Of a stretch of DNA of 64,000 nucleotides, positions 1-11,335 are shown one piece after another. The notes below the pieces were generated by a model that saw only the letters and a list, made by a program, of their open reading frames with translations, searched no databases and was not told the DNA's origin. Within the stretch, counting starts at the first letter, position 1. Every line of letters starts with the position of its first letter. The stretch is taken from contig NC_030677.2 in the NCBI RefSeq assembly GCF_000004195.4, forward strand, positions 115,097,036 through 115,161,035. Reading direction: 5' to 3'. Position numbers and translations under genes: made by a program. The stretch comes from Xenopus tropicalis (Eukaryota > Chordata > Amphibia > Anura > Pipidae).

Positions 1-75
1 ATTGAGAGGCTTCTGATGTTCCCTCTGAACATGTACATGAAGAAATTGCAGAGAGACAAGCTGAGAACACTTCAG
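1..75 (+). pseudogene. Possible upstream exon of the kinase pseudogene
   Basis: Frame 1 is open for 25 codons (about MYMKKLQRDKLRTLQ at the end) and runs into a GTAGAG donor-like site; the other two frames stop at once. Its phase 0 end does not match the acceptor chosen for the next kinase block, so the link is weak. Confidence 0.25.
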
Positions 76-195
76 GTAGAGTATCTGGGGGGTGTCAGTT
101 TGATTGTTGCTTTGTTACAGTTCCTTGGGTAACCCCAATATGGGAGTTTTCTTCCTGAAGTTACACTATGTGATTATGAAAAACTTAAATATGTG

Positions 196-1106
196 TGTAG
201 GGACCCATAGGAACTAAGCTCCCTATGGCTTTAGCCCTACACTGTGCTATCTGCTGTTACTGAGCAGATTATAATGTTGCCACTTTAGTTATGTGTCACT
301 ATGCACTTATTGGCCCTTAGTTAGGATGACCACTTCCTGCACAATGTAATATAGTGATTTGCAGGGTGTGGGCACTTCCTCTTTGGCATTCCTATCCTTC
401 AGAACAGGTTGCACATAGAGCCTGGGTTCTCAACTGGGCCCAGAAGTCTGTGCCCTAGAGGAAGCCAATCCATCTAGTGATTCTAAGTCGGGGATCAGGG
501 ACCCCGTGAATGAGGTGTAGTCATTTGCAGGTTAGACTCTGTTATAGCACGCTTTAGGAGTGTGACTTAGTTCAGGGCTATTTAGTATGAGCAGCTATAC
601 GCTCCCACATAGGAGACTATAGAGGGTTTAGTACACCCAAGGCTCTGCTGCCTTACTGTAGGGACCGCAGTGTCAGACATAGGATTTAGGCTGTTATTAA
701 CCCCTGAACCACCGTCGCTGTAGGGATCCGGTCCAGATAAGGCAGACACTACCTTTGGGACTCCTGGCTATATCCCCATACCTATCTCCACAGTGGTGCC
801 ATACTATTCCTGCTATCTGCAACTGCATTTGACTTTTATGTGCTATTCTACCTCAAAGCTGTGAGTATTAACCCTGCATATGCTGTGTACCATCAATAAA
901 CCAAGTTCTAGTTCAATGCAAAAGAACCTCTGGCGTCCATAATTACTTATATACACGTTGTGGCAGTAGAGAGTTGTAGTTCTGCAACACCTCTCAAGTG
1001 TAATTCTTCCGTTTTGCGAAGGCCCAGCCTGTGTGTTGGAGTCACATGTGCCCGTGCTCATACCTACTAGCCGGTACTGGCAAAAACTAGCCAGAATAGG
1101 GTTACA
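196..1106 (+). mobile_element. Solo LTR of a retrovirus-like or Gypsy-like element
   Basis: A 911-bp block begins TGTAGGG and ends GGGTTACA, so it has the TGTA...TACA ends of an LTR. It is flanked by the same four bases, TGTG (192-195 and 1107-1110). A poly(A) signal AATAAA lies at 894-899. No internal coding sequence is present, as expected after LTR-LTR recombination. The family is not identified. It lies upstream of the kinase pseudogene blocks. Confidence 0.55.
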
Positions 1107-1175
1107 TGTGTAATGCATACATGAACTTTATTCTCCTCAGAGTTCGGATTTTGTCATTTTGCTTGAATTTTGTAG

Positions 1176-2290
1176 CTGAACCAAATGTGCCTCTAAGTGT
1201 CCCTGATAGACTTTCAGCCAGTGGTCCTATAATGGAATCTCAGGGGCAGAAAGTACTTGAGGCAGAATGTGAGGAACCAGCAGAAGGAATTATTGAGAGT
1301 ATTCCTGCTCCCAGTAGCCCATGCCAGCCTATAGAAGATACAAGGTAGGGTAAAACCTGGCATTAAGCTTAAATGCTGTGCAGAAGGAAGCTCCCAGCAT
1401 AGTGTATGAGTACATGCAGCCATTACACACAAATAAAAACATTGCAAATACTTATTCTCTTTCAGATTTGAGCAGTGAAATCCTGTTTCTATAAGTGATT
1501 TCCAACTTACTGCTGTGCTGGGCAAAGGAAGTTATGGAAAAGTAAGTCACATGGTAAATCCTATTTAAGATTAAGACTTTTATTATCATTTTGTGCTCTT
1601 ATTTACATGACTTGCTTTTTTTCTAGGTGTTTCTGGGAGAAGCCAAATCTACAGGCAAGATGGTCGCCGTCAAGGCCTTAAAAAAGTCAGAACTGACACG
1701 CTCATTAAGTTTAAGCAGGTTAGTTGCAGGCCAACAAACAGTAGCCTATATGTATCTATGTATGTATGTGATCTCTCCCTCCTGCTACAGCATTAACCCC
1801 AGCATGGCAGAGTCGTCTTCTGTAAACTGTTAGTCATAAGCCACTCATTTGTATTGTATGAGATGGAACAATGGCTTCCAGTTGTTCTGCCTGCAACTTT
1901 ATCAGTGGAGGCAATGTAAAATCTTTATACCCCAATACTAATTGCAGGGGTGTAATTATAACTGTAATTTAGTGAGTGATCTTCCAAAGGGAGAAGCCTG
2001 GGTATTGGCTATCATGTGTACAAGACCTTGGGGAAGGTTGTTCTTGAATCTGAACATTAATTGAGCCGGTTAATATAAAAGCCCCATAGCAGCACCATGT
2101 ATTGGTTCTACCACAGTTTTATGTGCAGAAAAACCCTGGTTTTACTATTTTAATATTTGAATGTTATTTTCCAGAGTTCTGACAGAGAAAGAGATTCTCC
2201 TTTTGGCAAAGTGAGAGCAACATCCTTTCCTCACAGGATTATATAAATACAAATTCCATCTGGCCATGGAGAATGCCATTCGTGCAGATT
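1176..2290 (+). pseudogene. AGC/PKC-like Ser/Thr kinase pseudogene (kinase N-lobe)
   Basis: Four exon-like blocks with GT/AG ends and compatible phases: 1176-1344, 1466-1541, 1627-1718 and 2175 to about 2285. Joined, they read as the start of a kinase domain: glycine loop LGKGSYGKV, then VAVKALKK with the catalytic-pair lysine, then VLTEKEILLLA (the helix-C glutamate region) and EQHPFLTGLY. This order is typical of PKC/PKN-like AGC kinases. Two in-frame TGA codons break it, at 1476-1478 and 2212-2214, and the remaining two thirds of the kinase domain is missing or unrecognisable. It is a decayed copy or a remnant of a frog-expanded PKC-like family; the parent gene is not identifiable here. 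Confidence 0.75.
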
Positions 2291-3066
2291 ATATACGTAT
2301 AAAAAGTCCCAGTAAGGAGGTGCTGCCCTGGAGCCTCATATTGCAGATTTCAATCCATATGGGCTGCCCAATGCCAACCCCTGGATTTGGTAGCACTCAG
2401 GAGATCTCTGAAAGTGACAGGTACTCTGTATTTACACTATAGAGACCCATTACAAATATTCACTGCTGTGTTCTCCAGGCACTTACTCAGTAGTACATCA
2501 CTCAGTCTGAGCTTTGCTACTTCACCGGCAGTCTGTATTTATTGGTCACTAGCGAGTATATGGCTTGCTGCTGTTCTAAGGAGCGCTTGGTGTGTACGAA
2601 CTGTAAACTGTTTGTGAATTGTTTGAGACCATAGTTTTAAGACAGCAATACCCAGGCTTTAGGGGGGATAATGTAAAAGGGGCTGCCTTTATTCTATTGT
2701 TCTGTTCAGTCAGGCCAACATAGCAAAGGATTGGCCCAGCAGGAAGCAAATTAGAACTGCAGATCCTCTTTACTTCCTGTAGCTGCACCATACACTGGTG
2801 GATTATGTTTTCAAAACTGCCCCATTAATAAATCAACCAAAATCCATAGAGCATAAATATTAAGTTGTCAGGCTACCATACATGTACCAAAACGTTTTGT
2901 ACAATTTTATTGTATGGCCAGCTTTAGCGTGTTGCCTGAATTGAATTACAGATCACAATTGACAGAAACAGTGTATGACTCTTGGAAGACTTGAGGAGTT
3001 TAGTAGCAAAATCAGAACTTTTAAAGAATGAGACTGTTCCATTGCATTGTAGGGTTAGATGAGTTA

Positions 3067-3380
3067 AGGTCCCCATACACGTTGAGATTCGCTCGCTTGG
3101 CGAGATCGCCAAGCGAGCAGATCTTCACCCGATATCCCCACCTACGGGTGGGCGATATCGGGGAGCATGTAGGTAAAAAAAATAATAATTTACCCTGGGG
3201 CCAAACAATCGAATTATATTGGCAGCAATGGGGCAGTCGGTTCGGGACCACATCAACTAGCCGATGCGGTCCCCGATCCGACTGAATTTTCTCACCTGGC
3301 CGATCGATATCTGCCCAATTTTAGGCCAGATATCGGTCGGGCAGGCCCCTTGTTTCTGCTCCTACACAGGGCGATAAGCT
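3067..3380. mobile_element. Harbinger-type palindromic MITE, truncated
   Basis: Begins with the CCCATACACG terminal motif after TTA, has internal hairpins (for example around GCTTGGCGA/TCGCCAAGC) and GATATCGG-rich arms. Same family as the complete copy at 37009-37350. The right terminal repeat is missing; the next MITE follows immediately. Confidence 0.6.
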
Positions 3381-3390
3381 GCCGAAATGG

Positions 3391-4077
3391 CCCAAGGGAC
3401 TAAAGTGCGATAAGCATTATAGCATGCTTTTTTGCGTTAAAATTGACGCAAAAAATAACGCTCGATTTGCTAAAGTATTATCGAGTGCGCTAAGACGCAT
3501 ATCGCATGCGCTAAATAACGCATGATTGCAAGGTGTTAATTTTAACATATTGCGTTAATTCTCGCATAGAAATAATACTAACGCATGATTCACAAACACA
3601 TAAGAAGCGTTAGACGTGCTAAATATCGCATTAGTCTGTGTGAAAATTAACACCTACTTGGGGCAGGCAGTACTTAAAGAAAATTGTGGTTTGTGAGCTT
3701 TTGGCAACACAACATGGACTTTACAGTGGGATTTTTTTCAAGTCTGTGTTGGCCCTAGAGTGATGCATCCTCCAGTTTTCAGGGAAATGGTCATTTGCAG
3801 AAAAGTAGTTTTACGTAATGGTTGCGTGCGTTAAATCGTGCGCTAATATGCCAAGCAGCGAAATATATCGTGCGCAGCAGGAATTAACGCACGCGCGGAA
3901 AATAACATGAGAAAAACGCTCATCGCGACTTAAAAAACGCAAACAACATCGCTTCTTAATTAACGCAAGTATCCAATAGTGAATCGTGCGTTAAGTCGCA
4001 AAAAATAAGAAGCAATAAAATTTTTACCGCATGCTATAAATATCGCTCGAAATATTGACCTTTAGTGAATCAACCCT
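3391..4077. mobile_element. MITE rich in TTGCGTTAA/GCGATA motifs
   Basis: Imperfect inverted ends: ACTAAAGTGCGATAAGC...TATAGCATGC on the left and GCATGCTATAAATATCGC...TTTAGTGAATC on the right. The inside repeats short GCGTTA/TAACGC words on both strands. No coding content. Confidence 0.55.
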
Positions 4078-4394
4078 TATGTCCCCATGTGACCCGACTC
4101 ATATGGTGATGCCAAGTACTATGCACTGAATGCATAGCCAAATAGCAACAAACATTTTCTGCAGTGTCAGAATTTTAATTAAAGGCAACTTAACCCAATT
4201 TTTTTTTGCAGCATGGGAATATGTAGATGGAACCAAGGGAATTATAATGGGTGTTTCTGTTCTCCATAAAACTCACACCCACCACTTGCTTATACACCAG
4301 TGAGGTGGCATTAAGTGGGACATGGGTATAGGTCCCCCCCATTTAGTTTGCGCTTCAGTACCAAAACACTTTGTTTATAAACATAATAGAGACA

Positions 4395-4645
4395 AGGTCA
4401 GACTGGGGGGTGCAGGGCCCACAGGGGCTTCTGCCTTATGGGCTCCTGCACCCCACAATGATGGCCCCGTCTTCACATCCCCCCCCGGGGCCCCCAACAC
4501 CTGTCCGACCCCCTCCTCCGAGCGCGCCTAAATTAAATTTACCTGCAACGCGTTGGGGGATGGAGACCAGCGGATCAGTGGAACGCCCTGCGGGGATCAG
4601 GTCTGTTTTTTTCCCGGTGCCCTGGCGGCCCAGTCCGGAGCTGTT
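4395..4645. repeat. GC-rich repeat fragment
   Basis: A sharp GC-rich island (AGACTGGGGGGTGCAGGGCC through GGCGGCCCAGTC) in AT-rich surroundings, with related ends. It looks like a decayed non-autonomous DNA transposon. The overlapping open frames on both strands are compositional. Confidence 0.35.
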
Positions 4646-4989
4646 TGGTGTTGTTGAAAAAACTTTACCTTGAGGGGTTGTAATACATATGTAAAAGGCA
4701 TAAAAAGAAGGCACCTTTGAATTTCAGTGCTTTGAAATAAAAATACTACAGACAACAAATCAAAGAAAAACAAATCATTAGGTAAAATGAGAGAATTATT
4801 CAAATGCCTGAATATGTTTGCAGGGCCCTATATAAAGGCTTGCTACATGGTCTGACATTACCCTCTAGTGGCATGTTATGGTAATCCCTGTAAACTGCTA
4901 TAACCTACATGGTGAACTGTAAAATGAAAACAGCTTTACGTGTTAAATTGATTCCTTTACCTTCAGTCCTCAGGCCTCCTCCTTCCTTC

Positions 4990-5501
4990 TTAAAGGAGAA
5001 TGCAAGTCAAAATTTAAAAAGCATACTGCCCAATAGTCCTCCTATTGTTTAGTAAAAACACCACACTTTTGGCTCACCTAATCAAATATTTACTCAGTCA
5101 CACTTACTTCACATTTTCTAGAACAGGCAGCCATCTCTAAAAAGGTATTCTCCCCCTTCTTTCCCTCCTTGCTTCATACTGCACATGTGTTTCATTCCCT
5201 CCCCCCCCCTCCCCTCTGCCAGATCCGCTTCTGATTGGCTGGTGGGCATGTGTAGCTCAGAATAGGAGACAGGATCAAGTTACACACATGCTCAGAGAAT
5301 AGGAAGGCTGCCGCTGGCAGCCTGCAGGAAGGGGAGAGAGATTTCAGTGATGTCACTGGAGTCTTCACACTGCTGTAGGCTGCCATCACCATATCTCAGA
5401 GAAGCAAGCAGGGATCTGGGAATTTAGATATGCAGTAAGTACTTAAAAAGAATGCCTTTAGACTTACTTTTAATTTATATTAACCTTTCATTGTCCTTTA
5501 A
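4990..5501. mobile_element. TTAA-flanked MITE (piggyBac-like ends)
   Basis: Starts TTAAAGGAGAATGCAAG and ends as the imperfect inverse CTTTCATTGTCCTTTAA. The TTAA at both ends fits a piggyBac-type target site. No ORF of transposase size. Confidence 0.55.
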
Positions 5502-5514
5502 GCACCATTTCGGT

Positions 5515-5652
5515 TACATGTGCCTGCACCCAAGCATATTCCATTCATTCGCGTGCAGGCACATGTAGGAGTGCATGGCGCATATTTTCGGCAAGCGTTT
5601 TTCAGCTTGCTGAAAATATATGCCATATGCATGGTGTGGCATTAGCCGTACA
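5515..5652. mobile_element. Fold-back MITE fragment, GGCTAATGCCACAC family
   Basis: Half copy of the element seen complete at 16553-16874: a small ACATGTGCCTGCACC hairpin, the TTTTCGGCAAGC arm, and the terminal GTGTGGCATTAGCC. Confidence 0.6.
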
Positions 5653-5759
5653 TGTTGCTGCAGCTTAAGTAGCAGTTTGTCTCACCTGTTTGATGGACAG
5701 TTTTCCATAGGTAAAAAGTGATGGCTTCTACTTTAGGACCCCCATCTGCCACAAATCTA

Positions 5760-6361
5760 TCAGCTCTGATTCCCCAGTTCTGTGTTCAGGAGTGGCCCAG
5801 CTTGCTCTCCCTATATCTTAAGAACCTCAATTGGGAAAGCAGCGCAAGGGTAGCAGCGCAAGAGTGAATCCTTCCAAAGCGAATCATTCACAAGTGAACT
5901 GAAAAAGGAGTTTAACAAGGAGTTAGGAATTGACACCCTCTCTCTTCTGCTTATTCTACAGGTAATTGCTGCACTATTTCCATCTTCACTGTGGCCCTGA
6001 ATACTGTATTTTGCTAGTTTATTGGTAATATTCCAATATTGCATGCCCCCTATTCCTGTGCTCCACCAATGTGTTGATTTTATGACCCCCATCGTAAACT
6101 CCTCTAAACAATCTTTGTAGTTCAGTGTATCTTTGGGCTGATCTTCACTCGTGCACTTCTCTCATCCTGGGACACAGCTGATTGATTTAATTTATTTATT
6201 TAATAGCTGGAATCAGCTCTGATTCCCCAGTCCTGTGTTCAGGAGTGGCCCAGTTTGCTCTCCCTATATCTTAAGAACCTCAATAGGGAAAGCAGCGCAA
6301 GGGTAGCAGCGCACAAGTGAATCCTTCTAAAGTGAATCATTCACAAGTGATCTGAAAAATG
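5760..6361 (+). repeat. Direct repeat in the LINE 5' region
   Basis: About 155 bp starting CAGCTCTGATTCCCCAGT occurs at 5760-5914 and again at 6204-6361, differing at about a dozen positions. Both share CCCTATATCTTAAGAACC and GGGTAGCAGCGCA. Located just before the first LINE ORF, like repeated 5' UTR monomers. Confidence 0.75.
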
Positions 6362-6497
6362 AGTTCAATAAGAGGAGCAACAGGAGGAGCAACTAGGGAG
6401 CAACAGCAGAAGACCAGCCAGCCTCTCCATTTGAATCAGGACCCGGTTTACTGGATATACCTGCATAATGTCATAGCTCTTACTAGTTTTATCTTTC

Positions 6498-7739
6498 ATG
6501 TTTGTGCTTCCAAAGGTAACGTCTTCCTTTAGCCCTCCAGCTGACTGTCCCGTCTCCATAGCAATATCTTCCTCTCTGCTCCATTCTACACACTGCTGCT
6601 CTTATAATCTTATTTATAATACATTTTTGAAAAATCTAGCACCTCCAACCAATACCCCGCATAAGCATAACAATTTTAAATCATTCTCCCACCTCCTCTC
6701 CCTCTCCTTACTGCTACTACTTGCCGCAGGCGATATCTCTCCTAATCCTGGTCCCTGCCATATACCCATTTCCTATCGCCCACGCAATGCCTCTCTTCTG
6801 GTAAAACCCTCACAAACCGCTAACCTGTCTAACCTTATTCAAATTCCCACTCTCTCCTCTTCTTATCTCCCCTTCTCTTGTGCTCTTCTCAATACCCGCT
6901 CTATAACTAACAAAGCCACTTTAATTCATGATCTGTTTTGCTCCAAGTCCTTTCACCTGTTTGCCATAACAGAGACCTAGCTCTCTCAGAATGATAATGC
7001 TATTGAGGCAGCTCTCTCTTATGGCGGCCTTTCCTTCTCTCATACCCCCCGCATTACTGGCCGTGGGGGAGGTGTAGGGGTTCTGCTCTCCCCTCATTGC
7101 CGGTTTAAATTAATCCCTATACCCCTTACTTTCAAGTTTCCTTCTTTTGAGGTGCTGTTCCACCCCCTTTCTGTGCGGGTGGCAGTTGTTTACAGACCTC
7201 CTTCTTCAAAATCCTTGGCTACGTTTCTCTCTGACTTTGAATCCTGGTTCTCTTTTTTTCTATACTCGGACACCCCTGCAATTATTTTAGGTGATTTAAA
7301 TTGCCATATAGATGACCCCTCTCAGCCCTGGCCCTCTCGATTTCTCGAGAAATCCTCCTCCTTTGATCTCCGACAGTGGACTAATACAGCAACCCATAAG
7401 GATAGCCATTTCCTAGATCTGGTCTTTTCCACAAATCTAGGTCTATCTGCAGTTAACAGTGAGCCTTTTCCTCTTTCATATCATCTTATCTCCTTTTCTA
7501 GCTCGCACATGTCTCCTTCTTCTACTAATACTCAGCCTAAAACCCTGATTCGCAACACGCGAATGGTTGATATAACTGCTCTCTCTAACTCTCTTAGTTC
7601 TAACCTCTCCTCCTTCTGTGCCTCCTCTGATCCTGAGTTACTGGTAAATACCTACAACTCTATTTTATCATGCGCAAGACACCCATGCCCCCCTGCAGCC
7701 ACAACGCAGTCGTGCCCGGAATCCCCGTCCCTGGCTTAA
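6498..7739 (+). pseudogene. LINE endonuclease ORF (2A-like motif, APE domain), one stop
   Basis: One frame spans this stretch with a single premature TAG at 6978-6980. Residues 78-86 are GDISPNPGP, a 2A-like sequence. After it comes an apurinic endonuclease-like domain: LLNTRSITNKATLIHDL, LFAITET, then past the stop RITGRGGGVGVLL, VAVVYRPPS and IILGDLNCHIDD. These are the expected N-terminal motifs of APE-type non-LTR retrotransposons. The reverse transcriptase follows in shifted frames. Confidence 0.8.
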
Positions 7740-7836
7740 CCCTCAGACATGATTTCTGCGCTCCTATGCACGATCTGCTGAGCACATTTGGAGAAAATCT
7801 TGCGTTAAAGCAGATTTCCTCCACTATAAATTTCTT

Positions 7837-9311
7837 ATGGTGTGTCTCAATACTGCCCTATCCCAGGCCAAGCAAGTATACTATAACACACTTGTAAATA
7901 ATAATAAATCAAACCCGCGGCGCTTATTCTCCATATTTAACACGCTACTCCATCCTTCACCTAATGAATCAATCGTATCTGAACACACGCCCCAGGACTT
8001 TGCTGACTTCTTTAAAAGCAAAGTCGATCCTATCCGCAAACAATTTTCCCAACCTTCAGATACCGGTAATCTCAACCTTCCTAAATCTCCTCTCTCTGTT
8101 TTCATCTCCTTCAATCTCGTAACTCTGAAGTTTCTCAGCTTCTCCGATCCTCTCCGCCTACTACCTGCTCACTGGATCCTATGCCCTCATCGCTACTAAA
8201 ACAATGTGCCCCTGCCCTTACTCCAGCTCTTACCCACATATTCAATTCCTCTCTGGCTTCTGGTACTTTTCCCTCTCTATTCAAACAAGCATGTATCAAA
8301 CCCATTCTTAAAAAGGCTACGCTGGGCCTGTCCTGCCTTTCTAACTACCGTCCCATCTCTCTCCTGCCCCTAGCCTCTAAACTCCTGGAACATTTTGTCT
8401 TGTCTTTTCTCGTGTCTTTTCTCGTGTCACTAACTTCCTCTGCACCCATAATCTGCTGGACCCTGCGCACTCCACTGAGACGGCCCTGTACACTCTCTCT
8501 TTAGGAGACCTTATTTCTTCTTTTGGTCTTAAATATCACTTATATGCAGATGCAGATATCCAGATATATTTAGACACTCCTGCACTAACCACTGATGTTC
8601 AAACCCAGATTGGTAACTGCCTCCTGGCTATCTCCTCCTGGATGAACCAACGCCAGCTCAAACTTAACCTAGCTAAAACAGAGCTCATGGTCTTCCCGCC
8701 TAAACCTAGCCCTTCTCCTCCTTTCACCATTACTATTGATGGCATGACCATCAACCCTGTTAATTCTGCACGCTGCCTTGGGGTTATCTTTGACCAGTCA
8801 CTCTCCTTCTCTAACCATATTAATAACACTGCCAAAACCTGTCGTTTTTTCCTGGATACGCCCCTTTCTTTCACAAGTAACAGCTAAAACACTAATCCAT
8901 GCCCTTATCCTTTCCCGCTTAGATTACTGCAATCTCCTACTAACCAGCCTCCCAGACTCCCACCTCTCTCCCCTGCAATCAATTTTAAACTCTGCTGCCA
9001 GGATCCTTCTGCTCTCTCTGAAGAGGGAACCTGCTCAGCCTCACTTAAGCTCTCTTGCATGGCTGCCTGTTAAGCAAAGGATAGCTTACAAAATCCTTCT
9101 GCTAACATTCAAAGCCCTTCACTCCTCTGCTCCTCACTACATTTCTTCACTGGTCTCCCTGCACGTTCCTGGTCATCTCCTCCGCTCCTCTCAGAGCCTC
9201 CATCTTTTTACGCCATCCACACCCACTGCGCTCTCTCGTCTTAAACCTTTCTTGCTGCTCCTTACCTCTGGAACTCTATCCCTGAATCCCTCCGTAGGGA
9301 ACACTCACTAA
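7837..9311 (+). pseudogene. LINE reverse transcriptase and C-terminal region, frameshifted
   Basis: Pieces in three frames (7837-8199, 8181-8504, 8642-8887, 8778-9311) read in order as one L2-like RT: FFKSKVDPIRKQF, HIFNSSLASGTFPS, NYRPISLLPLASKLLE, then NQRQLKLNLAKTELMVFP, then LILSRLDYCNLLLTSLP and PVKQRIAYKILLLTFKAL. The YADD box near 8539 reads YADADIQIY, so it is damaged. Not functional. Confidence 0.8.
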
Positions 9312-9621
9312 CTCTCTTTAAGAAAAAGCTCAGCTGTTACCTTCTGGAGCACTAAAACATTATTTTGCCGCTTAAGGGCAAATGCCCATAGCTGGTGCAC
9401 TCTTACCTTCCAATTTGTGCCTGTATGTTAGCCAATCACTTAGATTGTAAGCTCCTCCTTCCTACTGTGTCTCATACCTCATGGCACTTATTCCCTGTGC
9501 ATTAATATATATTTATTGTATTTATTTATTATATCACTTGTCCTCCCTGTGTGTAATTTTGTATTTTTGTAAGCTTGTACAGCGCTGCGTACCCTTGTGG
9601 CGCTTTATAAATAAAGTTATA

Positions 9622-9643
9622 CATACATACATACATACATACA
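9622..9643 (+). repeat. (CATA)n tail of the L2-type LINE
   Basis: Five to six CATA units follow the terminal AATAAAGTTA, a 3' tail pattern also seen at the related fragment near 24.77 kb. Confidence 0.8.
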
Positions 9644-9947
9644 AATCTTGCTAGTTTTTCTGCAAACATTTTGGCTTCTTCATCATCTATGAATCTAACA
9701 GTTAAAATGCGAAATGATTTTTGAAACCGATATTCACACATATAAAGAGTAAACCTAAGGACAGGTTTGTAAACACGTAATGTTTACATGGACATGCCTA
9801 ATGGATTAGCAGAGTAGGAGATATGTATAACTAATGTAAGTGAAGCTGAAGAAGAGTAAAAAATATGTCCCAATTATCCAGTAACAAAATCAACTAAATT
9901 CCCAGCTCCGGTTATTTTAAATTTATTTAAAGCAAATCACACAGTAT

Positions 9948-11335
9948 TATTATTAACATTTATTTATAAAGCACTAACATATTCTGCAGCGCTGTACAAT
10001 AAGTGGGTTACATACATTGGACATACAGAGTAACATATAAAGCAACCAATAACCGATACAAGAGGTGAAGAGAGGGGACAGAGAGGGGAAGGCCAATTAA
10101 TAGGGAGTTACAGTAGTCCAGGCAAGAGTGAATAAGAATTAAGGCAGCATCTTGGGTGATAAATGATCGTATTTTGGAAATATTTCTTAGGTGAAAGTGA
10201 CATGATTTGATAAGTGACTGGATATGAGGAGTGAAGGACAGGGCAGAATCAAGGATAACTCCAAAGCACCGGGCCTGGGGAGATGGGGTGATGGTAGAAT
10301 TGTTAACCTTTATAGATACCTCGGGAACAATGTGAGCGTTGGATGGGGGAAAGAGAACCAATTCAGTCTTAGAGAGGTTTAATTTAAGGTAACATTTGGA
10401 GATAGCGGACAGGCAAAAAGAGACCCGAGATAGAAGCTCTGGGTTGAGATTGGGAGAGGAAAGATAGATCTGAGTATCATCAGCATAGAGGTGGTACTGA
10501 AAGCCAAAAGAATTGATAAATTTACCAAGTGAGGAGGAGAAAATAGTAAGGGGCCCAGGACAGAGCCTTGAGGAACCCCAACAGAAAGAGGCAAGGGAGA
10601 GGACGATGCTCGACTGTAAAAGACTCTGAAGGATTGATCTGAGAGATAAGATGAAAACCAGGATAAGGCAGTGTCAAGAAGGCCAAGAGAGTGGAGAGAC
10701 TGGAGAAGAAGAGGGTGATCCACAGTGCCAAAAGCAGCAGAGAGATTGAGATTAGTAGCGAGTAGTGTTTTTTGGCTTTAGCCGATAGGAGGTCATTTGT
10801 TAGTCAGGTTAGAGCAGTTTCGGTGGAGTGTTGTTGTGTAAAACCAGATTGTAGGGGATCCGGGCGGTTATTGTCAGAGAGGAATAGCGTCAGTCAGTTG
10901 TAAACTAGGTGCTCGAGTAGTTTGGAGATTAATGGGAGCAGAGAGATCGGTCGGAGGTTAGTAGGATTGGAGGGATCAAGGGAAGATTTTTTCAGAATAG
11001 GGGTTACAAGTGCATGTTTCAGTTGGGAGGGTAAGATTCCAGTAGAGAGCGAGAGATTGAATAGATGAGTTAAGGTTTTTGATAAGACAGGGGTTGGCAT
11101 TGCATAGAAGTTTGGTAGGAATGGGATCAAGCAGGCAGGTAGTAAGGTGAGAGGAAGCCAAAAGTTTTTAGACTTCCTATTCAGTCACTGGGGAGAAGGA
11201 GCCAAGAAGAGACTGGGTAGCATGTAAGAAGGGAGGTGAATGGTTATGGGGATTAAGTTGTGCAATGTCACTTCGGATAGTATCAATTTTATTTTTAAAG
11301 TGCTCTGCAATAACTTGAGCAGTGACTGTAAAAAC
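9948..11335 (-). mobile_element. L2-type LINE, 5'-truncated, opposite orientation
   Basis: Read on the minus strand it encodes RT pieces: AEHFKNKIDTIRSDIAQL, LLDPIPTKLL, NLRPISLLPLISKLLEHLVYN, then [15 protein letters not shown], then [18 protein letters not shown] and [14 protein letters not shown]. Frames are broken. The 3' end (around 9950-10030) carries ATTGTACAGCGCTGCAGAATATG and ATTTATTTATAAAGC. Its 3' end faces that of the neighbouring LINE, about 300 bp away. Confidence 0.8.

Larger units (their letters stand above)
5759..9640 (+). mobile_element. L2-type LINE, near full length, inactivated
   Basis: Flanked by an 8-bp direct repeat ACAAATCT (5751-5758 and 9641-9648). Order: a repeated 5' region, an ORF from 6498 with a 2A-like GDISPNPGP, an AP endonuclease region (LNTRSITNK, ITET, YRPPS, GDLN), reverse transcriptase pieces (NYRPISLLPL, the decayed catalytic box YADADIQIY, LDYCNLLLTSLP), and a 3' end TGTACAGCGCTGCGTA...AATAAA with a CATA tail. 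The coding frame is broken: TAG at 6978 where ITETW is expected, then several frame changes between 7740 and 8780. It is therefore a dead copy, but its ends are intact, so it is probably a complete insertion. Confidence 0.85.

Noticed and set aside
1476..2214. TGA codons as selenocysteine in the kinase
   Set aside because: No SECIS-like element is evident, the family is not a selenoprotein family, and the rest of the kinase domain is missing, so pseudogene decay is simpler.
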